Shown piece after piece: positions 32,389-43,751 of a stretch of DNA of 64,000 nt. The DNA comes from Cryptomeria japonica. Its lineage: Eukaryota; Streptophyta; Pinopsida; Cupressales; Cupressaceae. Within the stretch, counting starts at the first letter, position 1; each line of letters begins with the position of its first letter. Location of the stretch: NCBI RefSeq assembly GCF_030272615.1, contig NC_081407.1:98563897-98627896 (forward strand). The letters are read 5' to 3'. A program made the translations under genes and the position numbers. A model generated the notes under the pieces. The model saw only the letters and a list, made by a program, of their open reading frames with translations. It had not been told where the DNA came from and searched no databases.

Positions 32389-33568
32389 GCACTAAAGAGA
32401 GAGAAGATTTTGAATTTTAGAGGTAGCAAATTTCAATAAAATCAGCCAATCTCCTCGATTTAAGCTGTTAAATGCAATCAGGACAATCTCCCGAAATTTT
32501 AGAAAAAATGTCCGGGACCATGGCGAACGGAGTGCACACGGTCCTCGCAAATTTTTTCAAAATTTTTAGGGATGAAAGTTATGATGATTTTAAAGCTAAT
32601 CTGAAAAAATTGAGTGATTTTATGATTTGTAGATAGGCCAAATTAAAGTTGCAATCTCAAAATTGAACCCTACCAAGATTGTTGAAAAATGTAAAATTTG
32701 AATTTTGAAAAAGAGAGGGAAACTGAAATTTTAAATTTTATGATTTTAGAGGGAATGTTGAAAGCAATGCAGGCTTTGAAATTTAAAAATTGACTCAATT
32801 TCATGCAAAATTCAAATTTGAAAGTGGAAATCAAAGTTGTTGCAATTAAACACTTAATTTCAAAAGTCACAAACTACAAAAATTTGAATAAAACACTGAA
32901 ATTTCGAATGAATGCTAACACACTTTTCAGATTTAGGACTGTAAGAAACACAATTTTGATATGAATTTCAATTTCAACAATTTTTGAATGATTAGAAGCC
33001 TCAATCCAAGCAATCGCTAGACCAACTTTTACTTTAATTTTGAAAGTGTTAAAATTGATAAAATCAGCCAAAATTCTGGATTTTAGCAGAAAAATACAGT
33101 AAGATCTAGCTCCCAAAATTTCAGAAAAAATGTCGGGGACGATGGCGCTCGGGGTGCACACGGTCCTCGCAACTTTTTTCCAAATTTTCAGGGATGAAAG
33201 ATATTGTGATTTTATTGCGGAATCCAAAGTTACAGCCGATTTGGAGGTGTTTTGATTAGTGAAATTATCAGTCAAAGGTTGAATCAAGATGGTTTTAAAA
33301 ATTAGGGTTTTGACATTTACCCACTTAATTTTTAGAATTAAAGCACAAATATGAATTGACAATTTGCAATAGAAGGGTAGATCTGAAACAAGCATTAACA
33401 ATTAAACATTTCACAAGTTTAATTACTTAAAAAGAAAATTTTAGGGTTTTTATGCAATCAACCTCTAAAATTTGCAAAAGATCAAACATGAAAATTTAGG
33501 AAAGCAAAATTTTCAGATCTAACCATGAATAATCAGAATGAGGATGTTCACGTCGTGTTCACCAAAAT
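32389..33568 (-). other. TRG-2 leader and PBS
   Basis: The PBS (GTTCACCACGACGTGAACA region read inverted, 33546-33564) is followed by an AT-rich leader closely matching that of TRG-1. The two GGACC-type motifs are at 33136-33165 and 32514-32544. Frames here (32874-33401 and 32670-32870) mirror the TRG-1 leader frame but are split by changes, which argues against a protein. Confidence 0.8.
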
Positions 33569-34767
33569 GTAAAGCAGAAAAAATCGAACCCTAGTCGTTC
33601 TCCCCTCCCCAACTCCAAGGAGAGAGAAGGGAGAGTCACTAGGGTTGATGGTTTTCACTTAGGAGAGACTTTACATTCAAAAGAGGGGTTGAAACCCACA
33701 AGATCCAATCCCACGCAATGCAAGATTGGATTCTAAATGAGTTTCAAGGGTTGTGACATCAAGGATACCCTCTTTTGTAAAGAAATGTAGATAGAAAGAT
33801 TGAACTAGGAATGCATGTAAAATAGGAAATATTCGCTTATAAACAGAGATAGGGATATGGGATGAAGTTGTGGACCTGGAATTAGCAGTAAAATGTCAAA
33901 ACAATGCTGTTCTGCAAATTTGAGCAAAAGTTGACGGGACGATGGCGCCCAGCGTGCACACGGTCCTCCGAAAAATCCGTGAAACGAAGGGGGATCTGTT
34001 CGTCTCTGCACAAGGATTCCAGATCTTCAATTACAGCCGCGTACCTGCAACCTACACACAGAAAAGAGAGGACGATTGGGGGGGTAGGGATGAGGGGTTT
34101 GCCTTTAGGTCAAACCCCGGTTTTGGAATTAACCAAGAAATGAGAATGTTGTAAATGTAAATGTTTGTAATGTAAACAAGTACTGATACCTTGTTGTAAG
34201 AATGTTTGTATTCTTACATGCGAAGGTGTAAATGTTGTTGTATGTAATGTGTTGTAGGTGATCTCCTCTTCAATGGTTGAATCCTTGTCTTGAATGCAAC
34301 ACTTAGCCTTGAATGGAGACTTAGAATGATCAATTGCTTGAAGGAATGCTTGAATGCTTGAATGCTTGAATACTTGAATGTTTGAATATTGCTTTCACCT
34401 CCTCTTTTCCATCTACCAAAATGGGAGAGGAAATGTAGTTTATATACTTGTCAATTAGGGTTGATAGACTGATTTTCCCAACCTTAGGCCGACCTAGGAA
34501 GATTATTTTCCAATTTGCAAACTTAAAGACCCGAAGCCCCATAAGAGACCGGGCCCAAAATAGGGCCAAGGACCAGGGCGCTGGGCGCCATGGTCCCACC
34601 TCTAGGGACAGCAGGGTGCAAGGAGGATCAGGCCAGGGTGCTGAAAAATGCAGTTTTTGGTGTCGTGAACAAGTTTCGGGGTCTCCATTCAGGTTCTGTG
34701 TTGTATCACCATCGTGAAGACCCAAATGCAGTCGAAATTGCAAGTGTCGCAATTTTAGGATGCTACA
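33569..34767 (-). repeat. TRG-2 5' LTR
   Basis: 1199 bp. On the minus strand it begins TGTAGCATCCTAAAATTGCG and ends GCTTTACA. It contains an inverted TATATAAAC near 34440 and the hairpin motifs near 34570 and 33937. Confidence 0.93.
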
Positions 34768-35090
34768 CTTTCATGAACTGCACTCAGACAATTTGGATTA
34801 AGCATGTATTAAATGGCTTCAAAGTTCCTGTATCTGAACCAGTAAGTATATTATGTGACAATACTAGTGTAATTAATATCTCCAAGAATCTGGTTTTACA
34901 CTATAGAACCAAGCACTTTGAGCTTAAGTATCATTTCTTGAGGGAAAAGGTTCAGAACAAAGAGATTGCAATGGAACATGTTTCCAGTAAGGAGTAGTTA
35001 CCAAACATATTCACCAAGCCTCTCCCAAAGGCTACATTTATGTACTTAAGAGGTGAATTAGGGGTGTTGCCCCTTCAAGAGGTAAACTAA
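34768..35090 (+). pseudogene. COP-A RNase H, C-terminal part
   Basis: Picks up after TRG-2 with FMNCTQTIWIKHVLNGFKV, then LCDNTSVINISKN, RTKHFELKYHFLREKVQNKE and IFTKPLPKAT, ending in the EVN-stop shared with COP-B. Joined to 26998 it reads VAAFMNCTQTI, against VATYMNCTQAI in COP-B, which confirms the insertion point. One in-frame TAG lies near 34995. Confidence 0.93.
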
Positions 35091-35226
35091 AGGTATATGC
35101 TCCACATCAGTCAGGTATTGCATAGTCAAATTTTTCTTCAGGATTGATGTGTTGAAGGATGCTACTCCTTACGGGAAGCAGCATAATGGATCAGGGAAGC
35201 TTGTGCCTCCACTTTGGCATTGTTGT

Positions 35227-35335
35227 CAAAGGGGGAGAAGATGTGAAGCAGAGAAGATATATGCAAAAATTGGGGGAGAAGATGTGAAGGGGAGAGATAT
35301 CTTTGTATATTGCCATCAATACCAAAGGGGGAGAT
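35227..35335 (+). other. COP-A polypurine tracts (two)
   Basis: The tract AAAGGGGGAGAT at 35324-35335 touches the 3' LTR and is the expected plus-strand primer. A second, GTCAAAGGGGGAGAAG, lies near 35226-35241, about 100 bp upstream. COP-B has the same pair (near 58930 and 59075). Confidence 0.8.
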
Positions 35336-36801
35336 TGTTGGCATTATGTGAACCAGTATGAGGACATAATGACATTGTGTGTTGTCATTGATGTCAATAT
35401 GATGAAGAGAAGAGAACCGGTATAACACTGTGAACCGACATTTGTGCCAAAGTGAAGCGGTGTGTTTGTTCAAGGTGAACTGACATATGGTTATGGGAAC
35501 CGGCACATGGAAGCGTTGTATGACTATCAGTTGGTAGTCTCAACTTCAGGGTTTCCGATTGAAATGCTTCAAGCCTATGTGGCTCAACTGGTGACTGTGT
35601 GTGATGAGTTAGTATGATAACAATGAACAGATCATGTTGCCATGTAAGCCTTGTGCACGTGAAGGATCTTGCATGAAGGAGATTGTTCCTATCTACCTCG
35701 GGAATGTGCGAAGTTTATAAATGGTGATAGCGTGTGATGGGTTATGAGCCGCTATGAAATCGGTGGAAAATGAACGATGGAGAATGTCTTGAGATTGGAT
35801 CAAGACTGTTGCATTTAATGTAGTGTGCTCAATGGTCAGGATTGAACCATTTGAATTCCCTAACCTAACAGGTTTAGGGTTTAGGGTTTATGCTACTGAC
35901 CTATCTATTTTCCTATAAGGTCGATGTTGTGATTCTTTCTGGGGTTGTTGGCAAAAGTTGTGCATGTGTATCCAAGAGAAGAGATACGTGATTCTTGCCA
36001 GACCAGAGGAGAGAAGTGATACCTGCATAGTGTAATTGCATAAGGTGAAGAGGAGCTTAAGCGGATCTACATTGGAATTGAGTGTTGTTACCAGATCATT
36101 GTAATACTTGTTGATCTCTAACCACCTCAATAGTTGGAAAATCCCTTAATAGGGTAGCTTTAACCGGCTTGTTGTAAATCCTTTAACAGGGTGACTCAAA
36201 ACCATTGAGTTCTTGAAATCCTCTGACAAGGTAACCTTTAACAGGGTTAACTGAGCATCCTATCCATCCCTTAATCAGGTGATCCCTAATGGGATCGGTT
36301 CCTAACGAAAACCTATTGTATCAGTCTTTAACAGGACAAGGCTCCTAACAGAGAGAACTTCTAAAGAGTTCAAAAACAAGCTTATGGGTATTCATCCCCA
36401 CCGTGGTTTTTCCCAGTTGGGTTTCCACGTGAAAAATATGTGTGTCATGTGTGATGTCTTCTTCATGTGATGCTATGTTGTTTTTTGTCAAGCAATGAAT
36501 CATGTTGATCTAGTTGTTTATATGTATATCTTTGATGGTAGATTACCTGTTCATACGTAAGGGTGAAATGGAAATGAAGTGTTAGATTGTATGAGAAGAT
36601 AAGTGTCAACTGGTTTATGCTTGTCTTAGTTATTCTAGGTTTTGTTGGTTGTACTCTGTTTAAGGACCGGTGTTACTGTTTGTCTGTCAATGCACAGTGT
36701 CTACTGACAAACCAGTTTAAGAGTGTGTTTTTGTCTGCACTGATTCACCCCCCCCCCTCTTATTATAGGTTTGGTTCTATTCATTCATCATTGAGTTATC
36801 A
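35336..36801 (+). repeat. COP-A 3' LTR
   Basis: 1466 bp with the same ends as the 5' LTR (TGTTGGCATT to GAGTTATCA). About 19 differences were counted by eye in the first 330 bp, roughly 6%. Confidence 0.92.
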
Positions 36802-37708
36802 GTCTCCTCTTCCAAATAAATGCTAATCAGGGCTCTACCTTTAGTCTTTTTGCCCTTAGAGGATGAGGGTCTAGTTTTGATGTATTTCCTCTTCTTCCCA
36901 CTTTCATAATCTGAGACATCCATGTTGTCCTCAGTATCAGTCGAAGGGTCACTTTTAGACTCCTCTTCCTCTGAGAAGGCAGGGTCAGACCCCTCATCCT
37001 CAGAATGCATAGAGGGTTGCATCCGAGAAATTTGGTTGGCCTTAAGATGGTCATAGATTAGTACCATAAGGCCTTGATGCATGGTCGTATCAACCCGTGG
37101 GTTCTCTTTGTAGGCCTTGAGGGATGCATTCATCGAATAGAGAAAAAAATAAGGGAAGTTAACCTTATCATTGTGCCTAAAGTGATTTAGTAGAACAAAG
37201 TGATAACCATAAACTTTAGTGAACCTACCATCTAGAGTAAAACAAAGAGGACTTCCCACCAAGGTTTGGCAAAAGCGCTGGGCGGGTAGTAGGTTTTGCT
37301 CAACTTTACCAGTCATTTTTTCTCTTTCTCTGTGTTCGAGTATCTTTCAATAGCTTCCCTACTGACTTTCCTATCTCTATAGAAGTTGCACCCTTCTCTT
37401 GTGAGGCCCGTAGCTTGAGCAATTAAATCTTCATCGATTTCAATAGTTTGGTCTCCCATTTTCAGCATGCCCTTTTTCCAATTTTTACAGAAAAAAATGG
37501 TGACCATGTCGTCTCAACCGTGGAGTCTCTCCATGAATTTTGAGAAGCCACCTTTTTGCAAAATACCCCAAACCTCCTCCTTCTGGTTCCATTCTTTACA
37601 GCTACTTGGTTCATATCGCCTCCTATTACCACCCATATTGTCACTTTTCAACACCAAATTTTGAAACTTGCAGAGCAGATTAGCTAGTGAGCTTTTCAGA
37701 ACTATCAA
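36802..37708 (-). pseudogene. LINE-X third ORF, N-terminal part
   Basis: Begins 86 bases after the ORF2 stop. The first frame (37708 to about 37316) reads SCKEWNQKEEVWGILQKGG, FSKFMERLHG, an in-frame stop, MVTIFFCKNWKKGMLKMGDQ and IDEDLIAQATGLTREGCNFY. A frameshift near 37316 leads into LPAQRFCQTLVGSPLCFTLD, YGYHFVLLNHFRHNDKVNFP and an acidic then basic linker (SEDEGSDPAFSEEEESKSD, SGKKRKYIKTRPSSSKGKK). COP-A interrupts it at codons EEET. The layout recalls the 'putative plant transposon protein' type of domain, but I could not verify that and assign no function. The 3' part is at 20802-21665. Confidence 0.7.
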
Positions 37709-37793
37709 AGTTACCTAGAAAGCATGGGAACTTATGGCATTGGTAATATAATAAATGATTCTCTCATTATTATAATGACTCGAAGTACTCAAG

Positions 37794-40700
37794 TCAATTC
37801 TTTTCATAATTATCTTGTCCATCAAGTATCTTAGGAGTACTTCTATAACGATCATAGAAAATGATTTGCCTGACATCTTCAGGGAGTCCTTGTTCTCCCA
37901 TCCACATGGTAATTGCTTCCATGTTAACCACCGCAGTGGCAGCCCAGTCAGCAGAGCCATTGGCCTCCCGATAAATGTGGGAAATGTAGCTTTTTTTAAA
38001 GGTACTAATAAGGTCTCTAGCAGAGATGATAATGTTGTTGATTGACCATGAAGGTTTTGAGACCCCCTTAAGACAATTTATAATATTGTTTGAGTCCCCT
38101 TCAATCCATAGGTGGGGACAATTCCATTTTTTTTCTAGGAGGATACCTTGGAGAGCAGCCATAGCTTTGGCTTTATGATTAGTTTGAATTACAATAGGGA
38201 CAGCAACCATTTCCTTGTACATTCATTTGTCATCTCTTAGAATAGCTCCACGGCCTGAAGGACCCAAGTTACCTTTGACAACACCATCAAATATAACTTT
38301 GAACCAACCATGAGGGGGAGTTTGCCATTTGGCTTCAAGCCTTTTATTATGATTGAGGTTTGGACTGTCGGTACTCTTCATGTTCCACACAAGTGAATTG
38401 TTCAAAAAACAAGGACCCTCAATGATCTCTATATTTTCTTGAATCGCCCATTGAATTTTTTGGAACACAATATCCTGATTGAGGGAAACATCCCTGAAGA
38501 TTCAATTATTTATTTCTTTCCATAGTCCCCATATGATGTGAGGAAGCGAAAGCTGCCACAAAGATCTCAAAAAAGAATTAGTCCATTTTATGTTCCAGGA
38601 GGAAAACAGATCTGTGATGGTGTTGGGAAACACCCAGGCAATGCTAAAACTATTGAGAAATCTTTCCCAGACTGAGGCTGAGAAGGGGAAGTGAATGGGA
38701 AGGTGGTCCACAGACTCTTCTTCCTGAAAGCATAGAGCACATCTATTAGGGATAGCAAAGCCTCTTCTTTTCAGGTTGTCAAGGGTCAAGATTTTATTAT
38801 GGAGGACGGTCTAGAAGAAGAAATTGATCTTGGGGGTAAGGCCTCTAATCCAAAATTTAGATCGGAATGGATTACCTAAAGGATCAGGGGACAGAACACA
38901 ATACATAGAGGAAATAGTTAGGGTACCTTTGGGATCATGTTTCCAAATCAGGGAGTCAACCTCTTTGTTCAACCAAACCGCAGACAAATGGATCTTGAGC
39001 TTAGAAAGGCTTGGGGGGATGCTTTCAATATTCTGCCATTCGTTACCAATCCAGTACTCAGAAACTAAGGAGCCAAAAGATCTTATACAAGAGGGAGCAT
39101 AGGGGGCCCATTCATTGATTTTTATCAAAGGTTTATCAAAAAGCCAGGGATCTTCCCAGAATTTAACTTTCCTACCATTTCCAACTTTCCAGATCACTCC
39201 TTTAGCTATACTTTCTTTACATTTAGAGGCATAATTCCATATGTGGGAACCATTAATACTAATATCTGAATTGATAAAAGAAGAAAGGGAAGAGGATTGA
39301 ATAGAGTACTTACTTTGCCAAATTTTACACCATTCGGTATCAAGATGAAACATTCTTCAGACTTGTTTAGACAGAAGAGCTTCATTTAGGGTTCAGATCC
39401 TCCTCAAGCCCAGACCACTATGGCTCTTCGGTTTATAGACCTGGTCCCAAGCCACCAAGGACATTCTTTTCTTGTCCTCAACCCCAGACCAAAGGAATCT
39501 TCTTTGGATTTTCTCGATAGCATCAACATACTTAACTGGAATTCTGAAAAGGCTATGAGCATATATCGGAATACTTAGAAGAGATGCTTTAAGAAGTTGG
39601 AGCTTTCCAGCCTAACTTAGGAGGGCTCCTTTCCATCCAGCTAAATTTTTCTGGAATTTGTCCACTAGAGAACTCCAGAAGGAGTCAGAAGGAGCAGTGC
39701 CCATAGGGAGACCAAGGTAGTTTGCAGGAAGATCAGCAATCCTACACTCTAGGATTCTATTGATTCTCTGTTGTCTTCTCTCCAGGGTATTGATAAAAAA
39801 AACTTCACTTTTCATCCAATTCATAAGTTGACCCGACGCGGAGGCAAAATTACAAAGAGTACTCTTCAAAATTTTAGCTTCAGAAATACTAGATTCCCCC
39901 ATGATAATAGTATCATCGACAAATTGTTGATGAGAACAAACAAGATCCGCAGAGGAAGGGTGGAGACCCTTAAAGGAGCCTTGCAAAACCAAATTTTCCA
40001 TACTCCTTCCAAAACATTTTGCCATAATAATGAAGAGGATGGGGGAAATAGGATCCCCTTGCCTAAGACCTCTAGAAGCTTGGAAAAAAGGAGAAGGTGA
40101 ATCATTGATAATGACAGCAAAAGAAGCAGAGGTGATAAGTTAGGTGATGAGATCCAAAACTCTGGGTGAGAAACCAAAAGACATGAAAACCTTCAAGAGA
40201 AAAGACCTGTCAACCCTATCATAGGCTTTAGAGAGATCAAGCTTAAGGATGAGACCCTACTTCTTAGCTTTAACAAGAGACTGGATGTTCTCATGGATAG
40301 TAATAATAGTCAAGAATTTGATGACCAAGGACAAAACCATTTTGCTGGTGATTAATAACAGCAGGAAGGACAGAAAGCAATCTAGAAGTAAGAACCTTAG
40401 AGATAATCTTATAAAAGGAATTGCAAAGACTGATAGGTCTAAATTTGTCCATAGAGTCAGCACCTTGAGATTTGGGAATGAGAGCCAGAAAAGTGCCATT
40501 GATTTCTTTCAAAAGTTTCCTAGCCCCAAAAAATTCCTTGACTCTATTGGTAACATCTTTCCCGACAATGTCCCAGAAATCTTGAAAAAAGAACATTGGA
40601 AAACCATCTGGGCCCGGTGCTTTGTTACCATCAAAGGAGAAGACAACATTTTTTATTTCCTAATTAGAAGGAATGGAAGAAAGGGAGGCATTCTTATGAT

Positions 40701-41988
40701 TATCAATGAGACAAGGGATGTTAAGAAGAAAAGAAGATTGAGCTTCAGCATCCAATCTATTATGCCTCATTAGCAGTTCCGAAAAAAACCTTTTAGCTTC
40801 CTTTCTAATTTCCTCCTCCTTGATAATATCCCCTTTATGCACCACGAGTTTGGTAACCCTATTAACTGCTTTATGCTTGATAGTCGACATGGGGAAGAAT
40901 CTTGTGTTCCTATCTCCTTCTTTAAGCTAGATGCATCTTGATCTCTACTTCCAAAAGGATTCCTCTTTGGCAATGATATCATGATATTTTTTTAGAGTCT
41001 CATTTTCATCAGCAATGGACACAATTCTGAAACCATCTTTCTGGATTTGAGTTTGTATTTCTTTAAGGTCTTCTTGGACTTTGCTTTTGGCCTAATAAAT
41101 GTTCCAAAAGCTAGATTTATTACAGATTCTTATGTTGTCCTTTACACTCTTAAGCTTCTTAACAACTCTATACATAACAATTCCCTCAACTTGAATGCTC
41201 CACCATTTCTGGATATTACTTTTGATGTTTGGGTGGAGGGTCCACATTTTTTCAAATCTGAAGGTGAAGTTTCTACTTCTGTTGATGGATTTAGCAATAA
41301 AGGTAATGGTAAAATGATCCAAACCAACCCGAATGTGGGCCGACAGAGAACAGAAATAATGACTAAACTAGTCATCAGAAATGAGAGTCCTATCAAGATG
41401 AACTTGGATAAGATTAGTACCAGTTCTCCTATTAGTCCAAGTATAATTACATCCCTGTATTTCCAAGTCATTGAGGGCCTGAGAGTTAATGAAATCCATA
41501 AGGGCCAACCTACTTTCTAGCTAAGGGGGGCTTCCTCCATATTTTTCCTCCTCTCTCAAAGGAGTATTGAAGTCTCCCATAACCAGCCAGCTAAGATTCC
41601 TGAAGTTGTCCCTAGCTTGAATAATTTTTTTCTAGAAGGAATTTCTAGCCTTCAAAGTGTTGGGAGCATAAATGTTGGTGAGGACCCATGAAGTACCATC
41701 TTTTAGGTGCTCAAATTTGATACACAAGAAATTGTTGTCCTGGATGATAACTTTCCCTTTGACAAAATTAAGCTTCCAAATGGTTGCTATGCCTCTTGAA
41801 GCACCTTCAGAGCTGCCGCCACTGACATTTCCATTTTTGAAAAACTTCAATGATTCAACTTTTTCTTTATTTATTTTGGTTTCTTGAATTAGAAAGATAT
41901 CAGGTTTACTATCCCTTATAATGTTCCTGATAATGTCATGCTTATGGGGGTTATTAAGTCCCCTAATATTCTAAGAAATAATCTTCAT
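37794..41988 (-). pseudogene. LINE-X ORF2 (endonuclease, RT, zf-RVT, RNase H)
   Basis: Starts at an ATG overlapping the ORF1 stop: MKIIS, a stop where Trp is expected, then NIRGLNNPHKHD. The endonuclease shows LIQETKI and VMGDFNTPLREEEKYGG. RT shows KAPGPDGFP, FRPISLCNSFYKIISK, DLSKAYDRVD (motif A), GLRQGDPISP (motif B) and QQFVDDTIIMG (motif C, FVDD for the usual YADD). A zf-RVT segment lies at 38502-38789 (CALCFQEEESVDHLPIHFPF). RNase H occupies about 37794-38380 (WIEGDSNNIINCL, ISHIYREANGSADWAA). There is one clear frameshift near 40,305 plus scattered stops. It would have driven target-primed reverse transcription. Confidence 0.92.
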
Positions 41989-43735
41989 AGATACTTACCA
42001 ATTCCTAACTCCTTAAGAGTCTTATGGGTTCCATCTGCAATGTTCTTGTTGGCCTCCTTGATTCTAACTGTGTGATTAGAGGGACAACCTGGGGAGGAGG
42101 AGGTATACTCGACATCCACTTGAGCTATTCTGCTAGATTTCCTAAGAAGAGAATTCGAGGGAGTAGTTCCTTTCTTATTCCTTTACTTTGGTATTTTCCA
42201 TTCAGCGTCTATCTTAGGAGCTGCTACCGAGTTGTTTAGGATTTTGGAAGTTTCTTCTTCATTTCCCCAGTTAGGGGTTCTAGAAGCATTTGAATCATTT
42301 AAATCATTGTTAGCTGATTTTGAACTCCATACTGAGTCCGAGAGGTTCAAGCCCAAAATTGAACATTTTTGGGCTTCTTGTATTTCAAGACTAGGCATGA
42401 GCAAAGAGGAATCAGTCTTCTCTTCTTGGGAAACAGGGATTTCCCCTTCCTTTGGTTGATCATTTTTCTCTTGCAGTTCATTTCCTTCACAAGTATCAGC
42501 TACCACTTCAACTATATAATTTGGGTAATCAGTTTGATCTTTTTGCTCCCCTGTTTAAGAAGTAATCGGGAGGTTGACTTTGGTTGGATCATTTCTCAGA
42601 GCTTCCTGGGTTGTAGGACTGGAGATAGAGGCTAAGGGAATTTCCTTCTTCTCCCCCAAGGGATTAAAACGATTTGATTTTTCTTCTTTACTATCTGAGT
42701 TTTTAACTTGCCATACCTTTTTTTCTGGTGCCCTTTGATTCTCAGAATGGGGCTTAGGTTGCCTGGATTCTGCCTTGGGTTTGGTGGGACAGGACTTTGC
42801 CTAGTGCCCTACTTTTTTACAATGGAAGCAGGCAAAGGGAATAGATTCATATTCAATATGTTTCTTCCATGCTCCTAGCTTTGATACTAAATCTATCTAA
42901 TCCGACATATCTACATCATGGGCTACCCCTATGAAAAACCTAATATGAGTGAGTCTCCTTTTTGAAGCCGTTACTGGGTCTATAGAAAGCAGTTCACCAA
43001 AAGAGTTTGCAATTCTAGAGAAGATACTTTCAGCCCAATATTCCAGAGGCAAGCCTGGCAGCTTTACCCAAACTGGAACTTGTGTTAAGAGAGAGTCTTT
43101 CATATTCAGATTCGGTTGCCATTTACGAAGAACAAATGTTGTCTTTCCTACCATCCAGGGACTTCCACAAAGAATCATGAGTTTATCTTCTTCACAAGAG
43201 AAAGAAAAGGACAGAAGGCCTTTGGGTAAGGCTGAAATTTCAACATTACCCTTAATGGCCCATTATCGTTTGACATAGGCCCTAACAACTTCAATGTTAG
43301 GACACGGTCCCATAAATTTGCCTACCAAAGAGTTCAACATACTATTTATATTGTGATCCAAAACCAGATCAGGGATAGAGATAGCAAACTTACCTCTAGA
43401 AGGATTAGATATATTCTTGACAGGAGGAAATGACGATTTACCAGTTGGTCTAGTTCCAAAGAGGGAAGACCATTTTTTTTATTCTTTTCTGCTCTCCCCG
43501 AAGCCATCACGTGGAATGGGCCCCCTGTTGGTCCCTTCCCCCAAGGGCCTAGAGGAACCCTTTGTCTTCTCTGGCAGAGTACCACCAGTCTGCTGAATAG
43601 CAGCAGCTTCTAGAAAGTCCAGAGGCTTATCCTTCTCTCCTGTGGGACCAGCTACAATCTAGTTGCTCCCATCATTTAAACCAGAATTCCCACCTTGCAG
43701 AGAGTTTGAATTTTGAATTCCCCCATTGCTACTCT
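41985..43735 (-). pseudogene. LINE-X ORF1 (DUF4283 plus CCHC zinc knuckle)
   Basis: One frame of 583 codons runs from the element's first bases to a TGA at 41985-41987, interrupted by about seven in-frame stops but no net frameshift. A DUF4283-like block lies at about 42900-43265 (LRKWQPNLNMKD, VPVWVKLPGLPLEYWAESIF, RRLTHIRFFIGV). A zinc knuckle follows near 42790-42830 (CFHCKKVGH, a stop, then AKSC). The C-terminal third is acidic and polar. In plant L1-type LINEs this protein binds the element RNA. Its stop overlaps the ORF2 start as ATGA. Confidence 0.9.
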
Positions 43736-43751
43736 ATTTTATCTCATTGTT
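43736..43751. repeat. LINE-X target-site duplication, high-coordinate copy
   Basis: ATTTTATCTCATTGTT, identical to 15530-15545. It abuts the 5' end of the LINE at the first readable codons of ORF1. Confidence 0.92.

Larger units (their letters stand above)
26999..34767 (-). mobile_element. TRG-2, gypsy element with gag and protease but no RT
   Basis: Complete LTRs at 33569-34767 (5') and 26999-28198 (3'), with perfect CTTTC target duplications at 26994-26998 and 34768-34772. The internal region (28199-33568, 5.37 kb) has a PBS, a long leader, one frame encoding gag, a protease-like domain and a Pro-rich/acidic tail, then 0.75 kb non-coding. No RT, RNase H or integrase motif was found on either strand. 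Known non-autonomous TR-GAG elements have this plan. The LTRs differ at roughly 40 of 1200 sites by eye. It lies inside COP-A RNase H. Confidence 0.93.
21666..36801 (+). mobile_element. COP-A, Ty1/copia retrotransposon split by TRG-2
   Basis: Two LTRs (21666-23120 and 35336-36801) flank PBS, gag, protease, integrase, RT and RNase H in copia order. The flanking 5-mers are GTCTT and GTCTC, a target duplication with one later change; removing the element rejoins the LINE-X third ORF in frame. TRG-2 (26999-34767) interrupts RNase H, so COP-A is about 7.36 kb without it. Stops, a frameshift, a local deletion and a 169-bp-period duplication make it defective. RT wording resembles SIRE/Maximus-type copia elements (inference). 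Confidence 0.93.
15546..43735 (-). mobile_element. LINE-X, L1-like LINE split by nested LTR elements
   Basis: Perfect 16-bp target duplications bound a minus-strand non-LTR element. From 5' to 3' it carries ORF1, ORF2, a third ORF and a 3' UTR ending at 15546. Removing COP-A (21666-36801) and TRG-1 (15691-20771) with their 5-bp duplications leaves about 7.96 kb. ORF1 is already open at the first base with no start codon, so the copy is probably slightly 5'-truncated, as is common after target-primed reverse transcription. The sense-strand 3' end is T-rich rather than poly(A). All frames carry stops, so the copy is dead. Confidence 0.9.

Noticed and set aside
40249-43278. Plus-strand frames opposite LINE-X ORF1 and ORF2
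   Set aside because: Antisense shadows; the minus strand carries all the endonuclease, RT and DUF4283 motifs.
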